Assembly (NCBI RefSeq): GCF_030263935.1
Contig: NZ_CP127162.1
Coordinates: 200,001 to 264,000 of the forward strand
DNA from: Paenibacillus polygoni
GTDB taxonomy: Bacteria > Bacillota > Bacilli > Paenibacillales > Paenibacillaceae
Length of the DNA: 64,000 nt
Reading direction: 5' to 3'
Numbering within the stretch: the first letter of the stretch is position 1; each line of letters begins with the position of its first letter. The position numbers and the translations under genes are program-made. The notes beneath the pieces are model-generated. The model did no database searches. It saw nothing but the letters and a program-made list of their open reading frames with translations, and was not told where the DNA came from. This document shows positions 42,590 through 51,211 of the stretch, piece after piece.

Positions 42590-42730
42590 TATACTAAGTT
42601 TATTGAAGCATTGACCTAACGAATCCACATAGCGTAGAGGGTTATTCTTTAATAATAACCTTGTACCCTATGTGTATTTTTATTTTAAGGTAAGAATTTC
42701 ATGTAAATTTAAAATTAGGTGGTAATAACA
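42590..42730 (+). promoter_or_regulatory. csp-4 promoter and structured 5' leader
   Basis: TGCTATACT extended -10. CACATAGCGTAGAGGGTTATT is not quite complementary to AATAACCTTGTACCCTATGTG, broken here as AATAACCTTG and TACCCTATGTG. AGGTGG precedes the ATG. Confidence 0.75.
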
Positions 42731-42931
42731 ATGGAAACAGGAACAGTAAAATGGTTTAACGCAGAAAAAGGATTTGGCTTCATCGAGGTTGAAGGCGGAA
42801 GCGACGTATTCGTACACTTCAGCGCAATCACAGGCGAAGGATTTAAATCTTTGGACGAAGGTCAACGTGTTGAGTTCAACATCGTACAAGGCCAACGCGG
42901 TCCACAAGCTGAAAATGTTGTAAAACTCTAA
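42731..42931 (+). CDS. Cold shock protein (copy 4)
   Basis: A 66-residue csp with intact RNP motifs and the EGGSD variant. It lies 10 kb from the other three but keeps the same leader, so it is part of the same expansion. The ydjO gene follows 81 nt after the stop. Confidence 0.96.
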   Translation: METGTVKWFNAEKGFGFIEVEGGSDVFVHFSAITGEGFKSLDEGQRVEFNIVQGQRGPQAENVVKL

Positions 42932-42947
42932 TTAAGAGTCTTATGCC

Positions 42948-42976
42948 TCAAACGTATCGTTTGGGGCATTTTTATT
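42948..42976 (+). terminator. csp-4 terminator
   Basis: TGCCTCAAACG pairs with CGTTTGGGGCA, followed by TTTTTATTT. Confidence 0.82.
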
Positions 42977-43012
42977 TATATAACCTATTCAGATACAGAA
43001 AGAGGGATACGA

Positions 43013-43225
43013 ATGTATAATTCTCGAAGAAAGCCAATGGAAGATGTACCGATGGAGTTAACGGCAATATGGTCTTGTTCAAACGACGAATGCAAAGGAT
43101 GGATGAGAGATAACTTCGTATTCGCCGAGGTTCCCGTATGCCCTCAGTGTCAGTCTAGCATGATAAAAGATGAGAAAATGCTTGCAGCTGTGACGAACAC
43201 GAGTCCTAACCAGAATAAAAAATAA
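43013..43225 (+). CDS. ydjO: Cold-inducible protein YdjO family
   Basis: A 70-residue protein with two cysteine pairs, WSCSNDECKGWMRDNF and VPVCPQCQSSM, probably a small zinc ribbon. Length and motifs match the B. subtilis YdjO family. The function is unknown. ATG follows AGAGGG. It lies directly downstream of csp-4, which fits cold induction, though a terminator intervenes. Confidence 0.85.
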   Translation: MYNSRRKPMEDVPMELTAIWSCSNDECKGWMRDNFVFAEVPVCPQCQSSMIKDEKMLAAVTNTSPNQNKK

Positions 43226-43259
43226 GGGGAGGAGAGTTTTACTCTCTATTCCTATATAA

Positions 43260-43298
43260 AGGCACCGATTTCTTTGCTTCGGTGTTCTTTTTTTTATG
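43260..43298 (+). terminator. Terminator after ydjO
   Basis: GCACCGA and TCGGTGT pair, followed by TC and eight T. Confidence 0.85.
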
Positions 43299-43321
43299 CG
43301 GTGTCAGACGGATAGAAAGGG

Positions 43322-43555
43322 ATGAAAGGTATGCACTTGTTTCAGGATTATAATTTAAAAGTGAAAAAGACATTCAATGCAACGAACACCGAAGAGGTAC
43401 TTACGGTTTCAGAGGCGGGAAATCTACTGGGTTTATCCAAAGATCAAATGAAAGTGTATGTAGATAAACATAAATTAACCAAGGTACCGATTAATCGAAG
43501 TGTGCATCGATATCTTTTACTAAAAGAAGAAATCGATAAAATAGTGAAGACGTAA
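43322..43555 (+). CDS. Small helix-turn-helix protein (excisionase/MerR-like)
   Basis: A 77-residue protein. VLTVSEAGNLLGLSKDQMKVY, given here as VLTVSEAGNLLG and LSKDQMKVYVDKHKL, followed by RYLLLKEEIDKIV is the winged-helix pattern of excisionase-type DNA-binding proteins. The first ATG (43322) has GAAAGGG almost adjacent; ATG 43331 has better spacing from it. No integrase or phage genes are nearby. The target is unknown. Confidence 0.65.
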   Translation: MKGMHLFQDYNLKVKKTFNATNTEEVLTVSEAGNLLGLSKDQMKVYVDKHKLTKVPINRSVHRYLLLKEEIDKIVKT

Positions 43556-43556
43556 T

Positions 43557-43583
43557 GAACACCAACGATATGGTGTTTTTTTT
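43557..43583 (+). terminator. Terminator after the small HTH gene
   Basis: ACACCA and TGGTGT close a hairpin, followed by eight T. Confidence 0.82.
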
Positions 43584-43647
43584 ATTGGGTAAAATATGTA
43601 GATGACAGTAAAAAATAAGAAGGGTGCTTTCAGCGAACTCATTAGAT

Positions 43648-43674
43648 TGAAACCTTCGTATTCTTTTTTATGTA
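43648..43674 (+). promoter_or_regulatory. SigW-like ECF promoter of the pspA operon
   Basis: TGAAAC, 17 nt, TGTA, close to the SigW form TGAAAC-N16-CGTA. The B. subtilis homologue of this operon is a known SigW target, which supports the assignment. Confidence 0.6.
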
Positions 43675-43713
43675 TTATAGAGTAAAGATTCTTTCCAAAA
43701 GGAGGAGATATTT

Positions 43714-44403
43714 ATCAGTATCCTATCTAGATTCAGAGACGTGATGAAAGCGAATATGCATGACTTGGTTACCAAAGCAGAAGATCCTGAGAAAATGATG
43801 AATAACTATATGAAGCAACTGAACATAGACATAGGTAAAGTGAAATCAGAAACAGCGTCGGTAGCAGCGGAAGAGAAAAGGGCAAAGAGAGCGCTGGATG
43901 AGGCAAAAGCAGAAGTAAATAAACTGCAGCGATATGCTGAGAAAGCAGTGGGGTCCGGGAATGAGGAGCAAGCATTGCAGTTTCTAGAACGTAAGGCAGC
44001 ACAAGCAGAGAAATTAGGTGAGCTGGAATCTGCATATGAACGTGCTTTATCTAACAAGAAAAGTATGAAGCAGATGCACGATAAACTGATCTCTGATTTT
44101 AACGTTCTAGAGAATAGACACGCAGAATTAAACGGAAAGATAGCTGCAACGGCTGCTCAGCAGAAAATAAATACGATGGGCTCAAATGTGGATGTTAGCG
44201 GCTCTGTGTTCGATGTAATCGAAGAAAAGGTTAATAAAGCGTATGATGAAGCCATGGCTATTGCTGAACTTAGAGAGCAACCGGAGGACGATCTCGATGA
44301 ACTTATTGCTCAGTTGGAGAGGGAGAACAATACGAGTTCGATTAGGAATGCAGAAGAGGAGCTTGCCATGATTAAAGATAAACTCAACAACAAGAAGTCA
44401 TAA
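43714..44403 (+). CDS. pspA: PspA/IM30-family envelope stress protein (AUC start)
   Basis: A 229-residue membrane-remodelling protein that coats damaged cytoplasmic membrane. The family N-terminus, SILSRFRDVMKANMHDLV then TKAEDPEKM, is encoded only if translation starts at ATC 43714, which has GGAGGAG 6 nt upstream. The first usual codon in frame, GTG 43741, would delete nine residues of the amphipathic helix that binds lipid and has no ribosome site. The rest is coiled coil (about 25-190). It heads the operon with ydjG-ydjH-ydjI behind a SigW-like promoter. Confidence 0.85.
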   Translation: MSILSRFRDVMKANMHDLVTKAEDPEKMMNNYMKQLNIDIGKVKSETASVAAEEKRAKRALDEAKAEVNKLQRYAEKAVGSGNEEQALQFLERKAAQAEKLGELESAYERALSNKKSMKQMHDKLISDFNVLENRHAELNGKIAATAAQQKINTMGSNVDVSGSVFDVIEEKVNKAYDEAMAIAELREQPEDDLDELIAQLERENNTSSIRNAEEELAMIKDKLNNKKS

Positions 44404-44431
44404 ATTCTTGGATGGGTAGTGAGGTGAACAT

Positions 44432-45463
44432 ATGCCAGTCATCGAATATAAATGTCCGAACTGCGGAACCAGCATGGTGTTTGACAGTGAGTCAGGGATG
44501 CTGCATTGTCCGAGTTGCGGCCGTGACGATAATATTGAGGAAATCCCGGATCCTTTAACCAGGAATGTGTTTACCGAAAATGAAGTGAGTGAATACCACT
44601 GTACCAGTTGCGGGGCAGTCATCATGACAGAGGCAGAAACAGTAGCTACGGTATGTAGTTTCTGTGGTTCCTCTGTTGTGCTCGGCGACCGGCTTACTGG
44701 AGAACTAGCTCCAGCAAAAATCATTCCATTTTCGATTAGCAAAGAAGAAGCAATACAAGCTTTTCGAAAATGGTGCCGGAATGGACTGCTTACGCCAAGT
44801 GGTTTTATGACGGCGGACCGAATTAAAGGAATTACCGGAATCTACGTGCCTTTCTGGTTATATGGATTACATAATCACATTGAAGTCCGTGGACTGGGTA
44901 CAAAAGTGAGGAGTTACACAAGAGGAGATTATCATTATACGGAAACGATGCATTATGAGGTTTATCGTAAGATCCGGCTCAATTACGAGAATGTACCGAT
45001 TGACGCGGCAGAGAAAATGAATGATGAACTGATGGATAAGCTCGAACCTTTCCCATATGGTCAGCTAAAAAGCTTTAAATCCCCTTATCTTGCCGGGTTT
45101 ATTGCCGAAAAATACAGCTACGATGAATCAGAGCTGCTGCCGCGGGCAAAGGAAAAGATTCGCCAGTATATCGATTCTTACATTCAGTCTTCGGCTTCTG
45201 GTTATGCCACAGTAAGTTTCACAGATAAGCAGATCGATACAACCTTAGCACGAGCCGATTATGTCCTGCTACCGGTATGGATGGTGCAATATGATTATAA
45301 TAAGGCAGAGCATACATTTGCGATGAACGGACAGACAGGTAAAGTGGTGGGCAAACCTCCGATTAGCAAAGGGAAAATAAGTGCTTGGTTTGCTGGAATC
45401 TCGGGTATTTCCTTTTTATCACTGAAACTGATTTCCTGGATGATGGGAGGAGGATTTTGGTGA
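44432..45463 (+). CDS. ydjG: Zinc-ribbon membrane-associated protein YdjG
   Basis: A 343-residue protein. Two zinc ribbons open it: CPNCGTSM...CPSCGRDD (residues 8-31) and CTSCGAVI...CSFCGSSV (about 53-79). A hydrophobic stretch ISGISFLSLKLISWMMGG ends it. Gene order after pspA matches B. subtilis ydjFGHI. In that species YdjG helps recruit PspA to the membrane. Its stop overlaps the next start (GTGA), so translation is coupled. Confidence 0.87.
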   Translation: MPVIEYKCPNCGTSMVFDSESGMLHCPSCGRDDNIEEIPDPLTRNVFTENEVSEYHCTSCGAVIMTEAETVATVCSFCGSSVVLGDRLTGELAPAKIIPFSISKEEAIQAFRKWCRNGLLTPSGFMTADRIKGITGIYVPFWLYGLHNHIEVRGLGTKVRSYTRGDYHYTETMHYEVYRKIRLNYENVPIDAAEKMNDELMDKLEPFPYGQLKSFKSPYLAGFIAEKYSYDESELLPRAKEKIRQYIDSYIQSSASGYATVSFTDKQIDTTLARADYVLLPVWMVQYDYNKAEHTFAMNGQTGKVVGKPPISKGKISAWFAGISGISFLSLKLISWMMGGGFW

Positions 45464-46257
45464 AAAAAATAAAATCGATCCTATCTTTTCTCCTGATTTT
45501 TTCCGTTATTTTCGTTATTACTCCTCCTAACCTAGCGGGTGCAGCCGAATCCAGTTCTATAGCTGCGGAGAAACAGTTAATCTTTGATGAAGCAGGGTTA
45601 TTAACTCAGGCACAAGCAGACAGACTTAATACCATGGCCAATGCGTATGGGGCCGAGCGAAACACGGATATTATCATCTATACGACATTAAATGAAGAAG
45701 ATATAGATGCTATGATTTTGACGGAAGACTTCTATGATGAGCATGCTCCCGGATATGATCGGCCGCATGGGAATGCCGTTATTTTGACACTGGATATGAA
45801 CAATACAGAAGTATATATCGCTGGATTTTATAAAGGGCTGGATTATCTTAATGACAGAAGGCTAGACCAAATCCGAACCAAGATCAGTCCTGATCTAAGC
45901 TATGGTAATTATGAACTGGCATTTGAAGATTATATTCTAACCGTCTATGAGTTTATGGAACACCGCCCAGGAGTTTTATTTAATATTTGGTTTCAATTGG
46001 CCGTCTCTTTGGGGATTGGCGCTCTAGTCGTCGGGGTGATGGCTTACCGCTCTGGGGGACGTATCACGGTGAACCGGCAGACATATGAAGATGCAAATGC
46101 ATCAGGCATACTGGATCGACAAGATCGGTATCTGAGAACAACAGTGACCAAACGCAAGATTGAACGGAATAATAATAATGGCGGTCCTGGCGGCGGTGGC
46201 GGCGGAGGAATCAGCAAAGGCGGCCACTCGCATAGCGGAAGCAGAGGATCGTTCTAA
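45460..46257 (+). CDS. ydjH: TPM-domain membrane protein YdjH
   Basis: A 265-residue protein starting at GTG 45460 after GGGAGGAGG, overlapping ydjG by 4 nt. A signal-anchor at residues 5-27 (ILSFLLIFSVIFVITPP) precedes a TPM_phosphatase-type domain (LIFDEAGLLTQAQADRLN), a membrane helix at about 175-195 and a Gly/Ser/His-rich tail GGPGGGGGGG then SHSGSRGSF. In B. subtilis it acts with YdjG as PspA membrane anchor. The tail resembles those of related TPM proteins. Confidence 0.87.
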   Translation: MKKIKSILSFLLIFSVIFVITPPNLAGAAESSSIAAEKQLIFDEAGLLTQAQADRLNTMANAYGAERNTDIIIYTTLNEEDIDAMILTEDFYDEHAPGYDRPHGNAVILTLDMNNTEVYIAGFYKGLDYLNDRRLDQIRTKISPDLSYGNYELAFEDYILTVYEFMEHRPGVLFNIWFQLAVSLGIGALVVGVMAYRSGGRITVNRQTYEDANASGILDRQDRYLRTTVTKRKIERNNNNGGPGGGGGGGISKGGHSHSGSRGSF

Positions 46258-46276
46258 ACGGAAGGAATGAGAATAC

Positions 46277-47275
46277 ATGTCTTTTTTCAAAAACCAATTT
46301 GCAAACGTAGTCGAGTGGGAAGAGTTCAGAGATGATATGATTTTCTGGAAATGGAGCAATAGAGAGATTAAAAAAGGAAGTAAGCTCCTGATCCGTTCCG
46401 GGCAAGATGCGATCTTTATTCATAACGGAAAAATTGAAGGGATTTTTGAAGAAGAAGGCGAGTATAGCATTGAATCCGACATTGTTCCATTCCTGTCTAC
46501 ACTGAAAGGGTTTAAGTTTGGCTTTAACAGTGGAATGAGAGTGGAAGTGCTCTTCGTCAATACAAAAGAGTTCACTGTCAGATGGGGGACACAGAATCCT
46601 ATTCTAATTCCAACCTCGCAGTTACCGGGCGGAATGCCGATCCGTGCGAACGGTACGTTCAATTTCAAAGTAAATGATTATGTGACACTGATTGATAAAA
46701 TCGCCGGGGTGAAGAACAGTTATCTTGTAGAGGACGTTAAGATTCGAATTACTTCTGTGCTGGATCAGCTCTTAATGAAATGGATTAGCCGCGAAGGTAA
46801 GGATATGTTTAACTTGCAGGCCAATGCATCCGAAATTGCCAGAGGAATTCAGGAAGACCTCGATATGCAAGTGATGAATAATGGGATGACGATTACCGGG
46901 TTTCAGGTGATGAGTTTTAATTATCCAAAAGAAATTCAAGACATGATTACGAAGACGGCTTCTCATGAAATGATCGGTAATCTGCAAAAATATCAGCAGG
47001 TTAGCATCACCGATGGGATTGCGTCCGGCAACCTCAAAGGCGGCAGTACAGCTGCTGACATGATTGGAATCCAAGTGGGAATGAATGCAGCAAATCAGAT
47101 GATGAAAAATATAGAATCTAACGAGAAGTCCGCTGCTTCTGAAAGTTCAAACGCTAAGCCTGCAGCATCTTCCTCGGCAGATCAAGGCCAGAAAAAACCG
47201 AATTTCTGCCCGAACTGCGGTACGAAGACAGAAGGAGCTAACTTTTGTCCAAACTGTGGTCAAAAATTGACCTAA
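46277..47275 (+). CDS. ydjI: SPFH-domain zinc-ribbon protein YdjI
   Basis: A 332-residue protein. Residues 1-240 form an SPFH/band-7-like (virion core protein) domain (KKGSKLLIRSGQDAIFIHNG). The end has a paired zinc ribbon, NFCPNCGTKTEGANFCPNCG, closed by QKLT. It is the last gene of the psp operon, 19 nt after ydjH. In B. subtilis it is cotranscribed with pspA and ydjGH and associates with them. A terminator follows. Confidence 0.87.
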   Translation: MSFFKNQFANVVEWEEFRDDMIFWKWSNREIKKGSKLLIRSGQDAIFIHNGKIEGIFEEEGEYSIESDIVPFLSTLKGFKFGFNSGMRVEVLFVNTKEFTVRWGTQNPILIPTSQLPGGMPIRANGTFNFKVNDYVTLIDKIAGVKNSYLVEDVKIRITSVLDQLLMKWISREGKDMFNLQANASEIARGIQEDLDMQVMNNGMTITGFQVMSFNYPKEIQDMITKTASHEMIGNLQKYQQVSITDGIASGNLKGGSTAADMIGIQVGMNAANQMMKNIESNEKSAASESSNAKPAASSSADQGQKKPNFCPNCGTKTEGANFCPNCGQKLT

Positions 47276-47317
47276 TAGACAGCCTCATGTAATGCGACTT
47301 CATCAGAAGACCCTAAA

Positions 47318-47344
47318 GAGACACCGCTAAGGTGTCTTTTTTTA
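47318..47344 (+). terminator. Terminator of the pspA-ydjGHI operon
   Basis: GACACC pairs with GGTGTC around GCTAA, followed by a run of seven T. Confidence 0.9.
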
Positions 47345-47464
47345 TATTGTTTCCCTATAGATATGCCTCTTTATATATGAAAAAAGTGTAGCAACGAAAT
47401 ATTATTTATATTTTTCGTTTATTGGCAGCTATGATACCATATGTGTGGAAAAGAGGGTGAGGAT

Positions 47465-48691
47465 ATGATGAATGCTTCTTATTGGTTAACGAATGTAAGA
47501 TTAGAACAGGGATATGTCGTGGAAGATGGACAAGTAGTGGGTACGAAGACAGGGATTTGTCACGTCCGGATTGAAGACAGTGTAATTAAGGAAGTTGTGG
47601 AAGCAGGTACAGAGATCGTGAGTCCTCTTCCCAAATACGACGGCAAGCAATTATTAATGCTTCCTTCCTTTGAGGAAGCGCATATTCATTTGGATAAAAC
47701 GTATTATGGTGGTCCTTGGCAAGCGGTACGAAAGGTAACCAGTATCTTTGAAAGGATTGAGGAAGAGAAGCGTTTATTACCAAAGCTCCTGCCGGCAGCA
47801 AGACAACAAGCGGAGCGCATTTTGGAACTTATACAGGGATATGGTTCTACATATGTTCGAAGTCATTGTAATATTGAACCGGTGAGCGGATTACATAGGT
47901 TAGAAGCAACAAAGCAAGCTTTAGATACTTTTTCAGGAAAAATCTCCTCAGAGATTGTAGCTTTTCCGCAGCATGGATTGCTTAGATCTGATTCTGTACA
48001 GTTGGTAAAGCAGTCAATAGCTGAGGGAGCAACTCATGTAGGCGGGGTAGATCCATACACGGTGGATGGAGATATCGAGAAGTCACTGCAGGCAATGGTA
48101 GAGATAGCTGTAGCGGGTAAAGCGGGAATTGATATTCACCTGCATGATAGAAATGAAGCGGGTAAGCAAACATTAACGAGACTTGCTGATCTGACGGAAG
48201 AAGCAGGATTGCAAGGGAGGGTTACGGTGAGTCATGCTTTCTGGTTTGCCAGCGCTGAAGCACAGGAAGCTGAGGAGTTAGCAGCTCGAATGGCTTCACT
48301 AGGCATGTCAATCACATCGACTGTACCGATTGGAAGATCAACAATGCCTCTTCCGATGTTACATAAGATGGGAGTTAACGTTAAACTGTCAACGGACAGC
48401 CTAACCGATCACTGGTCTCCTTTTGGTAACGGTGATCAGCTTGAAAAGGCAGGGCGCTATGCAGAATTATACGGATGTGATGATGAGTTCTCTTTATCTC
48501 AGTCTCTTGGTTTCATTACAGGCGGAATAACACCGCTTAGTTCCAAAGGTGAACAAGTGTGGCCAAAAGCAGGGGATACAGCAAGTTTTGTGTTAGTGCA
48601 TGCGAGCTGTGCGGCTGAAGCCGTTGCCAGAAGATCAGAGCGAGCAGCAGTATGGTACAAAGGGCGTCTTGTGAGCGGGACTCTATTATAA
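47465..48691 (+). CDS. Amidohydrolase/deaminase-family enzyme (cytosine deaminase-like)
   Basis: About 408 residues of a TIM-barrel metal hydrolase. The N-terminal EEAHIHLDKTYY supplies the HxH metal pair. Later RSHCNIEP, IDIHLHD, VSHAFWFAS and LSTDSLTDHWSPFGNGD match cytosine/isoguanine deaminase relatives. The substrate is probably a heterocyclic base or similar amidine but is not determined. ATG 47465 follows GAGGGTGAGG. It is a single gene convergent with the OFA transporter at 48814. Confidence 0.82.
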   Translation: MMNASYWLTNVRLEQGYVVEDGQVVGTKTGICHVRIEDSVIKEVVEAGTEIVSPLPKYDGKQLLMLPSFEEAHIHLDKTYYGGPWQAVRKVTSIFERIEEEKRLLPKLLPAARQQAERILELIQGYGSTYVRSHCNIEPVSGLHRLEATKQALDTFSGKISSEIVAFPQHGLLRSDSVQLVKQSIAEGATHVGGVDPYTVDGDIEKSLQAMVEIAVAGKAGIDIHLHDRNEAGKQTLTRLADLTEEAGLQGRVTVSHAFWFASAEAQEAEELAARMASLGMSITSTVPIGRSTMPLPMLHKMGVNVKLSTDSLTDHWSPFGNGDQLEKAGRYAELYGCDDEFSLSQSLGFITGGITPLSSKGEQVWPKAGDTASFVLVHASCAAEAVARRSERAAVWYKGRLVSGTLL

Positions 48692-48723
48692 TTGCAATCC
48701 GTTCAATTAGTGGATAACAAAAA

Positions 48724-48746
48724 GAGGTTTCCTTCTAGGAAACCTC
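48724..48746 (-). terminator. Terminator of the OFA transporter gene, flanking a solo IS end
   Basis: GAGGTTTCC and GGAAACCTC pair around a 5-nt loop. On the minus strand five T follow. One base separates it from the IS end at 48748. Confidence 0.75.
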
Positions 48747-48747
48747 C

Positions 48748-48797
48748 CAGACTGCAGACAAACTAGCTTAAACTAGTTTGCCCGCAGTCTTTTTTAT
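48748..48797. mobile_element. Solo end of an IS1182-family element, forming a terminator
   Basis: CAGACTGCAGACAAACTAGC at 48748 matches the right end of the complete element (34262 leftward) with one or two changes for about 50 nt, including AAACTAG/CTAGTTT, then CGCAGTC and a T-run. Nothing else of the element is present. The hairpin plus TTTTTTATTTT is an effective plus-strand terminator for the amidohydrolase gene. Confidence 0.8.
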
Positions 48798-48813
48798 TTT
48801 ATCCGAAAGAGGA

Positions 48814-50079
48814 TTAGTTAAACGCACCTGCTTTTTCAAGCTTTTTCTTCCCGTTAAACGCGAGGATAATCATGATGATATTTATAACCATCATACAAGC
48901 AATGCCGATTAACACAGGCGTGTAAGAACCCGTTGCATCGTAAATATATCCATATCCAGGCAAGGCAACAATTCCTGCTACAGCGAGTCCTAGAGCTACG
49001 ATTGCATAGATCTGACTGTATTCTTTATTACCGAACAAAGCCGATGTCAGCAGGGGTCCAAGTGTTCCAATCGATGAAACCACAAATCCAAAAATCACCA
49101 TTGCGATAGAGAACATCACAGAGTTCTCAGCAGATGTTAATAGAATGGTTACAGGAACTAGTCCTAGGATCATAGCAAAAATAGCTGTGTTTCTCGCACC
49201 AATCTTATCAGTTAAGAATCCGAAAGCTAAAGCACCAAGTAATGCTCCGACCATCCATCCTGCCATCGCGTTACTTGCAAATATTCCATCATAACCAAGT
49301 TGTTTTACTGCAAAGGTTGGAACGTGTTGAGCAAAACATCCAATGGCAGTAATAAAGAATAAGAAGGCAATTAATGCATAGAGTGCAGAGGATTTCTTCG
49401 CTACTCCAAATGAAACTCCTTTTTCAAGTACAGGTGTTTTCGATTCATCTTCTTCAGTAACTTCATCTGCGCCATAAGGCTGCAGACCTTTTTCTTTTGG
49501 AGACATTCGAAGTGCAAAAAATACAACAGGAATGACGATGATGATGATAGCCACACCAATGATAATGTAAGTATTTCTCCAGCCTTCATTAGCTATTAAG
49601 TTACCAATGATAGGTTGAAGCGCTGCGCCTAAACCGCCGGATACAGCCATCATAATACCGATCATCAGACCTTTATTCTTCTTAAACCAATTGTTAATAA
49701 GTACGGGGCCTGCCATCTGAGTAAGAAAAACAGCGCCAATAGCCATAGGAATTGAGAACAAATACCAACCCCATACAGAGCTCATGAACCCGAACATTGC
49801 AAATGAACCAGCTTGTAGTACAACCGAAATTATGAGTAGACTGCGAAGATTGTACTTAGCCATCATCTTACCAGCGAAGGGCAAGAAGACCATAGTAACA
49901 ATGGAAGCAATACTAAAGTAGATGTTTAAGTCTCCCATACGAATACCTAAATCCTGTGTAACGGGTGTCAGGAATAATCCGCCTGAGCTATTGAGGCCGC
50001 CTCTTGTTAATCCGACCATGATTGATACGCCGACAAGTACCCACCAAGCAAAGTGGGTTTTTTTCTTATTTTTATTCAT
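48814..50079 (-). CDS. MFS transporter, OFA type
   Basis: A 421-residue carrier with about twelve helices. It begins HFAWWVLVGVSIMVGLTRG and has NNWFKKNKGLMIGIMMAVSGG after helix 4, in parts NNWFKKNKGLMIG and IMMAVSGG, a pattern shared with the other OFA-like carriers here. There is a long hydrophilic loop at about residues 190-215. Substrate unknown, probably a small organic acid. It has no operon partner. Confidence 0.83.
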   Translation of the reverse strand: MNKNKKKTHFAWWVLVGVSIMVGLTRGGLNSSGGLFLTPVTQDLGIRMGDLNIYFSIASIVTMVFLPFAGKMMAKYNLRSLLIISVVLQAGSFAMFGFMSSVWGWYLFSIPMAIGAVFLTQMAGPVLINNWFKKNKGLMIGIMMAVSGGLGAALQPIIGNLIANEGWRNTYIIIGVAIIIIVIPVVFFALRMSPKEKGLQPYGADEVTEEDESKTPVLEKGVSFGVAKKSSALYALIAFLFFITAIGCFAQHVPTFAVKQLGYDGIFASNAMAGWMVGALLGALAFGFLTDKIGARNTAIFAMILGLVPVTILLTSAENSVMFSIAMVIFGFVVSSIGTLGPLLTSALFGNKEYSQIYAIVALGLAVAGIVALPGYGYIYDATGSYTPVLIGIACMMVINIIMIILAFNGKKKLEKAGAFN

Positions 50080-50745
50080 GCTGTCTCCTTAATCCCCTCT
50101 TAGGGTATGTATAAGTCTGATTTTTTTATGTGGTTTTGTGAAAAGATGCATTACGAGATAAAAAGCAGCTTGAATTAAAAACAAATACTAACTCTGATTA
50201 TTCAGCGACTTTTATCACAATTACAAAAAAGTTTTTAAAGTCCTAATAAATCATCGTGAGGCTATAATGCTGGTTAGTACTATAGGGTGCTTTTTAGATA
50301 AACAAGCTTTTTAGTTCTGCGTTTTTAATACTAACTTACTAGAGATATTGACAATGTACCTTCTAGTTACTTCATTTGGTTCGATACCCTTCGTCTAATA
50401 GCTGATGTAAGCGGTTTTAAAACTATTTCAGAATTCATGCTGTCTTTCCGTTGTATTAAACCTTGTATTTTCTAATGTGACGAACCAATAAGTTTCTATA
50501 GCTACACCCCTTACTTATAATAGATTTTAGGTAACTTTTTATATACGAGTTACTTTACATAACCATATTAACCCCTCACTAAATCTGTGTCAATCTTGTG
50601 AACCTAAATAAAAAGCAATATTTGTCAAGATTTTAGTGTTGAAAAAAATGTGGTAGAATAATATAAATAGGTTATTTAATGTTACTTAGTTATATATTCT
50701 CATATAAGGGAATAAAAGTAATATGAGTACTTGGAGGTGCATGTT
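50080..50745. other. Gene-free divergent region
   Basis: About 660 AT-rich bases between the OFA transporter and the HxlR gene. No frame, RNA or repeat is supported. The GGAGGT before the HxlR start is at 50733-50738. Confidence 0.4.
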
Positions 50746-51066
50746 GTGACTGGGCGAAATGATACACAGGAGACATGTAATAAAGTCGAAGAAGGGTATA
50801 ATTTTTTAGGTAAGAAATGGGTAGGGATTATTATTCATACCTTATCGAAAGAGCCAAAGAGATTTAGTGAAATCTTAGGGGCTATTCCTGACCTAAGTAA
50901 GCGGATGTTGAATGAACGCATGAAAGAACTAGAGGATTATGGTATTGTAATTCGAAACGTGATAACAGATCGCCCTGTTAGAACAGAATATTCATTAACC
51001 CGAAAGGGAAACGAGCTGGGAGTTACACTTCGAGTGTTCGAAAAATGGGCTGAGAAATGGATGTAA
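50746..51066 (+). CDS. HxlR-family transcriptional regulator
   Basis: A 106-residue winged-helix protein. NFLGKKWVGIIIHTLSKEPKRFSEI (in parts, FLGKKWVGIIIHTL and KRFSEILGAIPDLSKRML) and the wing TEYSLTRKGNELG match HxlR regulators. The GTG at 50746 has GGAGGT 7 nt upstream; the in-frame TTG at 50731 overlaps that site. A conserved Cys-containing N-terminus (ETCNKVEEGY) may sense thiol stress, as in some relatives. Targets are unknown; the divergent OFA gene is one candidate. Confidence 0.87.
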   Translation: MTGRNDTQETCNKVEEGYNFLGKKWVGIIIHTLSKEPKRFSEILGAIPDLSKRMLNERMKELEDYGIVIRNVITDRPVRTEYSLTRKGNELGVTLRVFEKWAEKWM

Positions 51067-51092
51067 ACTTAGACTTTTTGGATATCTAAAAA

Positions 51093-51132
51093 AACAAACC
51101 CGAGGTCTCCTAGAGACTTCGGGTTTATTTAG
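51093..51132. terminator. Terminator after the HxlR gene
   Basis: AAACCCGA and TCGGGTTT form the base of the stem and GTCTC/GAGAC the top. Confidence 0.78.
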
Positions 51133-51211
51133 AGAGTACGAACTCTCTCTGGTATTATGGTTAATAATAATATCCGTAATTTAAAGAATAAAGATTTTAC
51201 AATGTTTATCC

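Noticed and set aside
29709..42907. Conserved antisense frames of about 69 codons opposite each csp gene
   Set aside because: Their similarity follows from the near-identical csp genes; they have no ribosome sites and span RNP-coding sequence.
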